IMG/VR virus record: IMGVR_UViG_3300017720_000024
Location: 1-35,002 of that record
Origin: a virus
Length of the DNA stretch: 35,002 nucleotides
Reading direction: 5' to 3' (one strand)
The notes under the pieces are model-generated. The model searched no databases and was not told the DNA's origin. It worked only from the letters and a program-made list of their open reading frames with translations. Below are positions 30,577 through 35,002 of the stretch, piece after piece. Numbering within the stretch: the first letter of the stretch is position 1; each line of letters begins with the position of its first letter. A program made the translations under genes and the position numbers.

Positions 30577-30780
30577 ATGAAAAATGAAAACATTAAACTT
30601 TTGGTTCAACTCGAGGAGTTACTAAAACAACACGACTGGTACTACGCAATGAGTGATGATCACTATTACTACACCAAAGGTCGCGAGCAATCTGAAAAGA
30701 TACAACAAACAATAGAAAAGTTAAACAACAAAAACTGTAGTGTGATGGCACGAGAGTTATATGATAAATACTATAAATAA
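30577..30780 (+). CDS. Small hypothetical protein, 67 aa
   Basis: MKNENIKLLVQLEELLKQHD, then WYYAMSDDHYYYTKGREQSE, a helix pair joined by an aromatic/acidic loop with four Tyr. There is no other in-frame Met near the start, so the ATG at 30577, 2 nt past promoter copy 7, is very likely the start, implying an almost leaderless message. The stop is followed by T-ATG of the next gene. Function unknown; the Tyr/His-rich loop could bind a ligand. Confidence 0.6.
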   Translation: MKNENIKLLVQLEELLKQHDWYYAMSDDHYYYTKGREQSEKIQQTIEKLNNKNCSVMARELYDKYYK

Positions 30781-30781
30781 T

Positions 30782-30985
30782 ATGAAGATAACAATACAAC
30801 AAACAGGTAAAACCTACGTCGATCAAGGTGACGAGGTAAAAGTAATACACAACCACGACTCGATAATAAAGATCGCAGGTGAGTATTACAAGAACGTAAA
30901 AACAAACGAGTGGATCAGTGAAGACGAATACTACGAATCACTATGTCTTAAGTTTGAAGAAGACCAATCAAATAAATACTACTAA
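30782..30985 (+). CDS. Small hypothetical protein, 67 aa
   Basis: ATG at 30782 (TAA-T-ATG junction) gives MKITIQQTGKTYVDQGDEVK, then VIHNHDSIIKIAGEYYKNVK and SEDEYYESLCLKFEEDQSNK. The first half is beta-rich and the second acidic/aromatic. The junction argues for this start over an upstream ATG at 30761. No known family. It lies in a chain of five coupled small genes running to 31391. Confidence 0.6.
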   Translation: MKITIQQTGKTYVDQGDEVKVIHNHDSIIKIAGEYYKNVKTNEWISEDEYYESLCLKFEEDQSNKYY

Positions 30986-30986
30986 T

Positions 30987-31049
30987 ATGGAAGAGTTTGA
31001 TAAATGGTTAGAAAAATTAATTACCAAAAATGGTACAACACAATACTAA
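30987..31049 (+). CDS. Micro-ORF, 20 aa
   Basis: ATG at 30987 in a TAA-T-ATG junction encodes MEEFDKWLEKLITKNGTTQY, an amphipathic helix. Its own stop is again followed by T-ATG of the next gene. The double junction is the main support; the gene is too short for other evidence. It may be a coupling peptide or a real micropeptide. Confidence 0.4.
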   Translation: MEEFDKWLEKLITKNGTTQY

Positions 31050-31050
31050 T

Positions 31051-31317
31051 ATGAAGAAAATTAAATTAACAATAGCAACCATACTACTAGGTAGTGCGGT
31101 ATTTGCTCAAACACAGTGCGTCGCACTTACAAAATCTAATAATCAGTGCAAAAACACTGTAAAACAAGGTGAATTATGTCACCTACATGACCCAAACTAC
31201 GTAAAACCAAGCGAAACTACTACTGTAATTTGCTCTGGAACTACTAAATCTAACACTCCTTGCAAGAAGAAAACTAAAAATGCAAGTGGTTTATGTTACT
31301 TACACAAGCAAGACTAA
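31051..31317 (+). CDS. Exported Cys-rich small protein with two CxxxT..C...C..H repeats (DUF5763-like)
   Basis: ATG at 31051 gives a signal peptide MKKIKLTIATILLGSAVFAQ, with predicted cleavage before or at AQ. Two repeats follow: CVALTKSNNQCKNTVKQG with ELCHLHD, and CSGTTKSNTPCKKKTKNA with GLCYLHK. Each has the Cys...TKxxxxC...C..H pattern of small zinc-binding-like domains such as DUF5763. In the periplasm the Cys may instead form disulphides. The export signal is of flavobacterial type. Function is unknown; an envelope-modifying or superinfection-exclusion role is possible. Confidence 0.7.
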   Translation: MKKIKLTIATILLGSAVFAQTQCVALTKSNNQCKNTVKQGELCHLHDPNYVKPSETTTVICSGTTKSNTPCKKKTKNASGLCYLHKQD

Positions 31318-31391
31318 TGTTTAGTTGGTGCTGGGTGCTCGCTGCGGTTTGGTATTTATCTGTAGCAATATACAGAGCAGATACAAACTAA
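31317..31391 (+). CDS. Small membrane-type micro-ORF, 24 aa
   Basis: ATG at 31317 overlaps the previous stop as TAATG and encodes MFSWCWVLAAVWYLSVAIYR followed by ADTN. This is one hydrophobic Trp/Tyr-rich helix, probably inserted in the membrane. Its last codons and stop (ACA AAC TAA) form part of promoter copy 8. Function unknown. Confidence 0.45.
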   Translation: MFSWCWVLAAVWYLSVAIYRADTN

Positions 31392-31416
31392 ATACGATTA
31401 CTAATAGATAATATAA
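31386..31416 (+). promoter_or_regulatory. Repeated early promoter-like element, copy 8
   Basis: AACTAAATAC - 11 nt - GATAATATAA, overlapping the end of the previous micro-ORF; only 6 nt separate it from the lipoprotein ATG at 31423. Confidence 0.85.
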
Positions 31417-31422
31417 TTGAAT

Positions 31423-31908
31423 ATGAAAACAAATAACTTTATAGCAGCGGCGGTAGCAGCTACTCTCGCGCTAACCTCTTGCGAAAGCAGACAAGAGCAA
31501 TACGAACAAGACTTGCTTGATGCTTGTAATGTCAAAATTATGAGCGATAACTACGTTAAAACTACCGCAATATCAAGTTGTACTGGCCTCGACACTAGTT
31601 GGACAGTTGACTTTGGCGTTGCTTATGCAGTAAATATTGCTAATTTACCAGGTATTGACGACGTTCGCTATGACGACTACGAGTTCTATGCAATGCTAGA
31701 CGGTAGAAAAGTAAAAGGCTTTCAAAATCTAAAAGACCAAGTAAACGACAGAGTACAAGGTCTAATCGACGGAAATATTAATGTACAACTTTCAGGTCAC
31801 ACCGACCTAGCGGTATACTTGTTACACGAAAACATGTACAAAGCTCAGTTCTTCGTAGAAAATAGCGATGGTCAATTGTTCGAGTTGCAACTAAAAGAGG
31901 TATACTAA
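31423..31908 (+). CDS. Putative lipoprotein, 161 aa
   Basis: ATG at 31423 opens a lipoprotein signal, MKTNNFIAAAVAATLALTSC, with lipobox LTSC at residues 17-20, so Cys20 should be acylated. The mature part is mixed alpha/beta: DLLDACNVKIMSDNYVKTTA, DVRYDDYEFYAMLDGRKVKG and a C-terminal FFVENSDGQLFELQLKEVY. An upstream TTG codon in frame is not needed. It is followed by a second exported protein with a TAATG overlap, suggesting a co-acting envelope pair. Typical of superinfection-exclusion or host-surface proteins, but that role is inferred from location only. Confidence 0.7.
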   Translation: MKTNNFIAAAVAATLALTSCESRQEQYEQDLLDACNVKIMSDNYVKTTAISSCTGLDTSWTVDFGVAYAVNIANLPGIDDVRYDDYEFYAMLDGRKVKGFQNLKDQVNDRVQGLIDGNINVQLSGHTDLAVYLLHENMYKAQFFVENSDGQLFELQLKEVY

Positions 31909-32309
31909 TGAGAAAAATGACAATAAGCGTTGCATTATTACTAGGTAGTTATGTAACAAAAGCACAAACAGAGTATATTGATATTGCTAAAATAGGCATG
32001 TTAGGCACATCTACTATGGCTGTATACAACGACGATAAGCATCTAAATGACTTACAAGTATTAAAACTAAACGTATTCGATGCTAAAGACCAATGCCACT
32101 ATGTCAAATACACGAACTTAGGCAAAGATAAAGTCGTGCTAACGCTTAGCGACGACCCAGGTGACAAACGAAGAATATGTATAAAAGAAAATGGTGTGCT
32201 ACAACCGTGTTACACAGTAGACTCTTTTGCAACTTATTACGAGTTTACCTCAGACGCTAAAGTATTTAAAATATATGTATGTAAACCAAATTATAACACA
32301 AATGAATAG
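31908..32309 (+). CDS. Putative periplasmic/secreted protein, 133 aa
   Basis: Signal peptide MRKMTISVALLLGSYVTKAQ with likely cleavage at KA|Q, followed by TEYIDIAKIGMLGTSTMAVY. The mature part is beta-rich with Cys residues (DAKDQCHYVKYTNLGKDKVV; RRICIKENGVLQPCYTVDSF), suggesting a disulphide-stabilised domain. Coupled by TAATG to the lipoprotein gene upstream and overlapping the next micro-ORF. Possible partner of the lipoprotein. No enzymatic motif. Confidence 0.65.
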   Translation: MRKMTISVALLLGSYVTKAQTEYIDIAKIGMLGTSTMAVYNDDKHLNDLQVLKLNVFDAKDQCHYVKYTNLGKDKVVLTLSDDPGDKRRICIKENGVLQPCYTVDSFATYYEFTSDAKVFKIYVCKPNYNTNE

Positions 32310-32400
32310 AAAATTTAATCACGAGCAAATAGCAATGGTCGGAGGACTGGTTGCTATAATAGGAGTAATAACATTTAACTTGTTAACAAACGGAATATGA
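32302..32400 (+). CDS. Small membrane protein, 32 aa
   Basis: ATG at 32302 (overlapping the previous gene by 8 nt) encodes MNRKFNHEQIAMVGGLVAII followed by GVITFNLLTNGI. It has a basic start and one transmembrane helix. Its stop overlaps the next start as ATGA. With its exported neighbours it may act in the envelope; function unknown. Confidence 0.5.
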   Translation: MNRKFNHEQIAMVGGLVAIIGVITFNLLTNGI

Positions 32401-32561
32401 AGAAAAAAACAATAACAGTATTAGATTACGAAGTAGGTAGAGTATTTCAATATAGAGTAAAAATTAACGTTCACTCTGAAGACTTTATAACATTCAAAGG
32501 TCATAGACTAAAGGATGTAGAGTGGATGGAACACCAAATAGGTAATATTATTACAAAATAA
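32397..32561 (+). CDS. Small hypothetical protein, 54 aa
   Basis: ATG at 32397 encodes MKKKTITVLDYEVGRVFQYR, then VKINVHSEDFITFKGHRLKD and WMEHQIGNIITK. Beta-rich with a helical end. Ends in ACA AAA TAA, again forming the first half of a promoter copy (copy 9). The ATGA overlap with the upstream membrane gene supports the start. No family recognised. Confidence 0.6.
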   Translation: MKKKTITVLDYEVGRVFQYRVKINVHSEDFITFKGHRLKDVEWMEHQIGNIITK

Positions 32562-32586
32562 ATACGATTACCTCTAGATAATATAA
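32556..32586 (+). promoter_or_regulatory. Repeated early promoter-like element, copy 9
   Basis: AAATAAATAC - 11 nt - GATAATATAA (exact consensus), overlapping the upstream stop and 31 nt before the zinc-finger-like gene. Confidence 0.9.
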
Positions 32587-32617
32587 TTGAATTTAATATG
32601 ACAAAAGACTATTAACT

Positions 32618-32833
32618 ATGGCAAATTATTGTAAATGTGGTGAGCCCGTACACCCAGTAAGACAAAAATACGGGTACAAAACATGTATGCCTTGCAGTGG
32701 TGTTGAGCGTGTAGCTTCGGCTCCAATCACTAACCACAAAACAGGTAACACAATACAAATTGTATCACAAGCGGTAGCAGATGCAGTTGCTAAGGCAGGT
32801 AGACGTAAAGGTTACGGCACTTGTCTTAGATAA
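32618..32833 (+). CDS. DksA/TraR-type zinc-finger-like protein, 71 aa
   Basis: MANYCKCGEPVHPVRQKYGY followed by KTCMPCSGVERVAS has a Cys pair (C5-x-C7 region) and a second pair CMPC about 17 residues later, near to the DksA/TraR zinc finger (CxxCGxxIpxxR...CxxC), though the first pair is CxC. The middle NHKTGNTIQIVSQAVADAVA and the end AGRRKGYGTCLR occur in a family of small phage proteins I recall from marine phages, of unknown function. DksA-type proteins act on RNA polymerase, so an effect on host transcription is possible but unproven. Its stop codon overlaps the 5' arm of the structured RNA that follows. Confidence 0.65.
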   Translation: MANYCKCGEPVHPVRQKYGYKTCMPCSGVERVASAPITNHKTGNTIQIVSQAVADAVAKAGRRKGYGTCLR

Positions 32834-32890
32834 TATACGAAGAGGTAAACACTATAATTTGTCTATCTAAGACCATTGAGTGTTTCCCTT
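32823..32890 (+). terminator. Structured RNA downstream of the zinc-finger gene: interlocking stems, possible pseudoknot/terminator
   Basis: Two perfect inverted repeats interlock: GTCTTAGATA (32823-32832) with TATCTAAGAC (32864-32873), and AAACACT (32847-32853) with AGTGTTT (32879-32885). The second 5' arm lies in the loop of the first, so both can form only as an H-type pseudoknot; otherwise they are alternatives. Further pairing (GG/CC) extends the second stem, and GTTTT follows at 32891-32896. Transcription termination after the gene is the simplest role. Confidence 0.5.
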
Positions 32891-32901
32891 CGTTTTATAA
32901 C

Positions 32902-33008
32902 AAGCTAGGTATGGTACGCAGCGCGCTTGAATCAGTAAACGTTTTCACGAGCTGGTTAGCGAGGTCGTTACTACTGACGAGTATGAGGTTCGATTCCTCA
33001 CTAGCTAC
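32902..33008 (+). ncRNA. tRNA-like element 2 with T-arm and acceptor-like stem
   Basis: T-arm: stem TGAGG/CCTCA, loop TTCGATT (32984-33000). The following CTAGCT can pair with AGCTAG at 32903-32908 (a 106-nt body) or AGCTGG at 32950-32955 (a ~57-nt body lacking a D-arm, with a TCGT...ACGA hairpin in the middle). Neither gives a normal cloverleaf with a 7-nt anticodon loop. Its 3' end flows directly into promoter copy 10. It is probably a divergent, armless or degraded tRNA, or a tRNA mimic. The acceptor partner is uncertain. Confidence 0.4.
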
Positions 33009-33009
33009 A

Positions 33010-33040
33010 AAATAAATACGACGCGAGTCGGATAATATAA
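33010..33040 (+). promoter_or_regulatory. Repeated early promoter-like element, copy 10
   Basis: AAATAAATAC - 11 nt - GATAATATAA (exact consensus), directly after tRNA-like element 2 and 16 nt before the 105-aa gene. Confidence 0.9.
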
Positions 33041-33056
33041 TTAAATAAATAACTAT

Positions 33057-33374
33057 ATGAAAAACACTAATGAAATAGAAAAACAACTAAAGCGCAAAGC
33101 TGATGCTTACATTGAGAAAAAAGCAAACGAGATATATGCTATTCATCAAGAAATATCTGACTTTGTAGGTACAAGTACTAACTTCATTGACTACATTACT
33201 CACTTTAATAGTTACGATTCAGCAGCACCTGAAAATAAAAGTAACCATACAGCTTACTGTGATGCACATCAGACGAAGAAAAAGTACAGGTTAGAACTAG
33301 AGATGAACTACAAAAAAAGACTTGTAGCTAAATACACAAAAGAATTATTAACTAAACTAGATATATTTGAATAA
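33057..33374 (+). CDS. Hypothetical helical protein, 105 aa
   Basis: MKNTNEIEKQLKRKADAYIE and KKANEIYAIHQEISDFVGTS are charged helices; a middle part has ITHFNSYDSAAPENKSNHTA, and the end is KKRLVAKYTKELLTKLDIFE, again helical. Probably a coiled-coil or helical bundle. The stop is followed by T-ATG of the next gene. No family; no membrane segment. Confidence 0.65.
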   Translation: MKNTNEIEKQLKRKADAYIEKKANEIYAIHQEISDFVGTSTNFIDYITHFNSYDSAAPENKSNHTAYCDAHQTKKKYRLELEMNYKKRLVAKYTKELLTKLDIFE

Positions 33375-33375
33375 T

Positions 33376-33897
33376 ATGGAATACATGTCAACAGAAATCA
33401 GGTCAGCTAGAGAAGCTATGACTATCTTCAAGATACTAGGTATTAAAGAAGTAACAACAATGCGCCAACGTAAAAACGGTACACAAGTGTTTGAGCTACC
33501 AATACAGCAAATGTGGCAAACGCTTAATCCAATACCTATACGTTTTGCTTGTTATAAATCAGGCTACGTGCGTAACGTAAGTCCTTCTAATTCAAGTGCT
33601 TACCAAATAAATCAAACTAAAATTGTACCTTCAGGCTACAAAGACTGGACTCGTACAGAGCGTAAACTAATACCAAGTTGGGAAGAGCGATTGATATACT
33701 TAGCCAAGTTCATTATCAAGAACTACTATCAAAAACCTACATACTTAATTAGCGATTATGCTATTAAGTGTTTGAAAGAGGCTTATTATGAGCAGAACAA
33801 AACAGGTTTACCATTTAATGAGGTTCCTTGGAACACAGTGTCGCCAGCAGACGACGTACAAGTAATTATTAACGGACATAGATACAATTTATCATGA
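33376..33897 (+). CDS. Hypothetical protein, 173 aa
   Basis: ATG at 33376 (TAA-T-ATG junction) gives MEYMSTEIRSAREAMTIFKI, preferred over a TTG 9 nt upstream. A basic/aromatic middle (PIPIRFACYKSGYVRNVSPS, DWTRTERKLIPSWEERLIYL) and a helical part (AIKCLKEAYYEQNKTGLPFN) are followed by a strand-rich end (DDVQVIINGHRYNLS). It may be an alpha/beta protein with nucleic-acid-binding charge, but no family is evident. Its stop overlaps the next start as ATGA. Confidence 0.65.
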   Translation: MEYMSTEIRSAREAMTIFKILGIKEVTTMRQRKNGTQVFELPIQQMWQTLNPIPIRFACYKSGYVRNVSPSNSSAYQINQTKIVPSGYKDWTRTERKLIPSWEERLIYLAKFIIKNYYQKPTYLISDYAIKCLKEAYYEQNKTGLPFNEVPWNTVSPADDVQVIINGHRYNLS

Positions 33898-34106
33898 GCA
33901 CATTTTACAAAGACACAAGATATAACGGTAAACTAGTTAGACTAGAAGACGTTATAGATGAAGTATATAATAGAGCATTAAAAACTATAGACGATAGTCT
34001 GTATGAGCTTCTAAACGACAAAGATGATGACGAATTTTACGAAGATTACAAGGAAGCCTTTGGACATATAGTAGAAGATTTGCGTAAGTTTCACGACTTA
34101 GAGTAA
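33894..34106 (+). CDS. Small acidic protein, 70 aa
   Basis: MSTFYKDTRYNGKLVRLEDV followed by IDEVYNRALKTIDDSLYELL and an Asp/Glu-rich segment DKDDDEFYEDYKEAFGHIVE. Helical and strongly acidic, resembling DNA-mimic or protein-inhibitor proteins in composition. The ATG overlaps the previous stop (ATGA). Function unknown. Confidence 0.6.
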   Translation: MSTFYKDTRYNGKLVRLEDVIDEVYNRALKTIDDSLYELLNDKDDDEFYEDYKEAFGHIVEDLRKFHDLE

Positions 34107-34110
34107 TACA

Positions 34111-34141
34111 AAACAAATACGAATACTAACGGATAATAATA
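34111..34141 (+). promoter_or_regulatory. Repeated early promoter-like element, copy 11
   Basis: AAACAAATAC - 11 nt - GATAATAATA, 23 nt before the coiled-coil gene at 34165. Confidence 0.8.
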
Positions 34142-34164
34142 TAAACCAATTAAATTAAACCATT

Positions 34165-34536
34165 ATGACTAAACAAGAATTAGAATTAAAGTTAGAAACT
34201 TTACAAAAACTATTAGATGAGCAAAACGCTTCGGCTAACTCTTATAGAGATCAAATACAAGAGCTTCAAAAACAACTAAAAGATATAAACAAGCCAAAGC
34301 TTACGCCATTACAGTTCGACGAGCTAACCGAGTCTGTTGAAGAAGCTGTTGAAAGCTTTGACTTTGACGACACTGATAACTACAGCCTTGACTTTCACAT
34401 TGATTACGACAACAGAATAGCTGTTGAAAGCTTAACGTTTGATAATGCTGACGAACTCGTAAGAATTGTATGTGATCAGGTATACAAAATGTTCGCCGAA
34501 GCTAAAGAAGATGCTAACGAAGAAAACCAAGACTAA
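34165..34536 (+). CDS. Acidic coiled-coil protein, 123 aa
   Basis: Residues 1-45 form a clear heptad coiled coil (MTKQELELKLETLQKLLDEQ, then RDQIQELQKQLKDINKPK). Residues 55-110 are strongly acidic (EEAVESFDFDDTDNYSLDFH), with repeats of SFD/FDNADE type. Composition suggests a dimeric protein with an acidic, perhaps DNA-mimicking, C-terminal domain. It begins the last transcription unit in the window. Function unknown. Confidence 0.65.
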   Translation: MTKQELELKLETLQKLLDEQNASANSYRDQIQELQKQLKDINKPKLTPLQFDELTESVEEAVESFDFDDTDNYSLDFHIDYDNRIAVESLTFDNADELVRIVCDQVYKMFAEAKEDANEENQD

Positions 34537-34537
34537 C

Positions 34538-34774
34538 ATGAAGACACTGTATCAACAACTCAAACCAGAGATTAAACAATCACTAAGCGAGCAAGAAGAA
34601 ATATATCCTACGCTAGTCAAAGACATTAAATGTGCGTTAAAAGAAAATTATTTATGGTCACACTTATCAATTGGCCAAGCAAGAGATCTTGTAGGTTTTT
34701 CAGACATATCTCTAGGTAGCATGTCTAGCTACGACTGGTCTTTTGGCGAAAAATTTCTTATAGCAGATGAATAG
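34538..34774 (+). CDS. Small hypothetical protein, 78 aa
   Basis: ATG at 34538, 1 nt past the previous stop, gives MKTLYQQLKPEIKQSLSEQE followed by EIYPTLVKDIKCALKENYLW, a helical protein; an upstream in-frame ATG at 34466 lies inside the previous gene. Ends DWSFGEKFLIADE. The start of the next gene overlaps it by 8 nt. No known family. Confidence 0.6.
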   Translation: MKTLYQQLKPEIKQSLSEQEEIYPTLVKDIKCALKENYLWSHLSIGQARDLVGFSDISLGSMSSYDWSFGEKFLIADE

Positions 34775-34877
34775 TCCATGGGAAATTATGAGGCCTAAGC
34801 TCAAGGAGCTTGGGTACTCAGACGAGCAGATAGATGATATGACACTAGCAGAATTATTCGAGCTATGCGAAGACTAA
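34767..34877 (+). CDS. Small acidic micro-ORF, 36 aa
   Basis: ATG at 34767 encodes MNSPWEIMRPKLKELGYSDE followed by QIDDMTLAELFELCED. Acidic, helical, possibly a helix-turn-helix mini-domain. Overlaps both neighbours, as expected in this compact region. Function unknown. Confidence 0.5.
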   Translation: MNSPWEIMRPKLKELGYSDEQIDDMTLAELFELCED

Positions 34878-34972
34878 TATACGACATGTACTACGCGGAT
34901 GAGATCACTCAAGATGTAGCAGCTAAACTATTAAATAAACTAGAACAAATAAGTAATAAAAAGAAAAGATGA
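34865..34972 (+). CDS. Micro-ORF, 35 aa
   Basis: ATG at 34865 (overlapping the previous gene by 13 nt) gives MRRLIYDMYYADEITQDVAA followed by KLLNKLEQISNKKKR; a second in-frame ATG at 34886 is a possible alternative. Helical with a basic tail. The stop overlaps the next start as ATGA. Confidence 0.45.
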   Translation: MRRLIYDMYYADEITQDVAAKLLNKLEQISNKKKR

Positions 34973-35002
34973 ATTTACTAACCCAAAACAGTAAGATTAA
35001 AA
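34969..35002 (+). CDS. Start of next early gene (truncated at window edge)
   Basis: ATG at 34969 overlaps the previous stop (ATGA) and encodes MNLLTQNSKIK before the window ends. Only the N-terminus is visible, so nothing can be said about function; the coupling pattern of the module supports a real gene. Confidence 0.4.
   Translation, partial: MNLLTQNSKIK

Noticed and set aside
30381-33008. Phage attachment site (attP) built from tRNA 3' ends
   Set aside because: The T-arm/acceptor segments would suit an attP, but no integrase, repressor or excisionase is present in the window and two such sites would be needed to be explained; kept only as one alternative in the tRNA-like finding.

Overview
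The window is part of an AT-rich genome of a lytic-looking, tailed bacteriophage whose virion module resembles podoviruses (short-tailed). The likely host is a marine member of the Bacteroidota, probably a flavobacterium. Host evidence: start codons follow A/T-rich leaders with no Shine-Dalgarno sequence; two exported early proteins have signal peptides ending in A|Q, as is common in flavobacteria; and one tail-appendage protein carries the GCTD...DDGSC motif familiar from Bacteroidota surface proteins. No integrase, repressor or replication gene lies in the window. Names rest on visible motifs, protein length and gene order, since no database search was possible.

Left and centre (1-28427, all minus strand, so transcription runs right to left). 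From upstream to downstream: small basic or hypothetical proteins (28427-26474); a GroEL-like chaperonin followed by a GroES-like co-chaperonin (26447-24638); a winged-helix-like protein, an HExxH putative metallopeptidase, a basic protein and a 3-TM holin-like protein (24561-22520); a Thr/Ala-rich protein; a protein with a GroES-like core; a putative small terminase; large terminase, portal, acidic scaffold-like protein and major capsid protein followed by a strong hairpin terminator (20697-13116); two neck/adaptor proteins (12218-10525); a 1891-aa nozzle-like tail protein; an appendage protein; a cupin-like protein; and internal virion/ejection-type proteins running off the left edge.

A divergent intergenic region (28428-28629) separates the modules. 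It holds a C-tract, G-quadruplex-forming on the minus strand, flanked by a 7-bp inverted repeat.

Right (28568-35002, all plus strand). This is a dense run of about 27 very small genes, many of 20-80 codons. It is punctuated by eleven copies of a bipartite element, AAATAAATAC - exactly 11 nt - GATAATATAA, each just upstream of a gene or gene set. This is probably a dedicated early promoter. Genes inside each set are joined by stop-T-ATG, TAATG or ATGA junctions. The module includes two paralogous small-gene families, a cluster of exported proteins (a lipoprotein and two signal-peptide proteins), a DksA-type zinc-finger-like protein, and two tRNA-like acceptor/T-arm elements. The second tRNA-like element is preceded by a possible pseudoknot.

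Overall logic: the right arm looks like the early, host-takeover region, with many small units fired in parallel from a repeated promoter. The left arm is the late, assembly and lysis region, equipped with its own chaperonin system.
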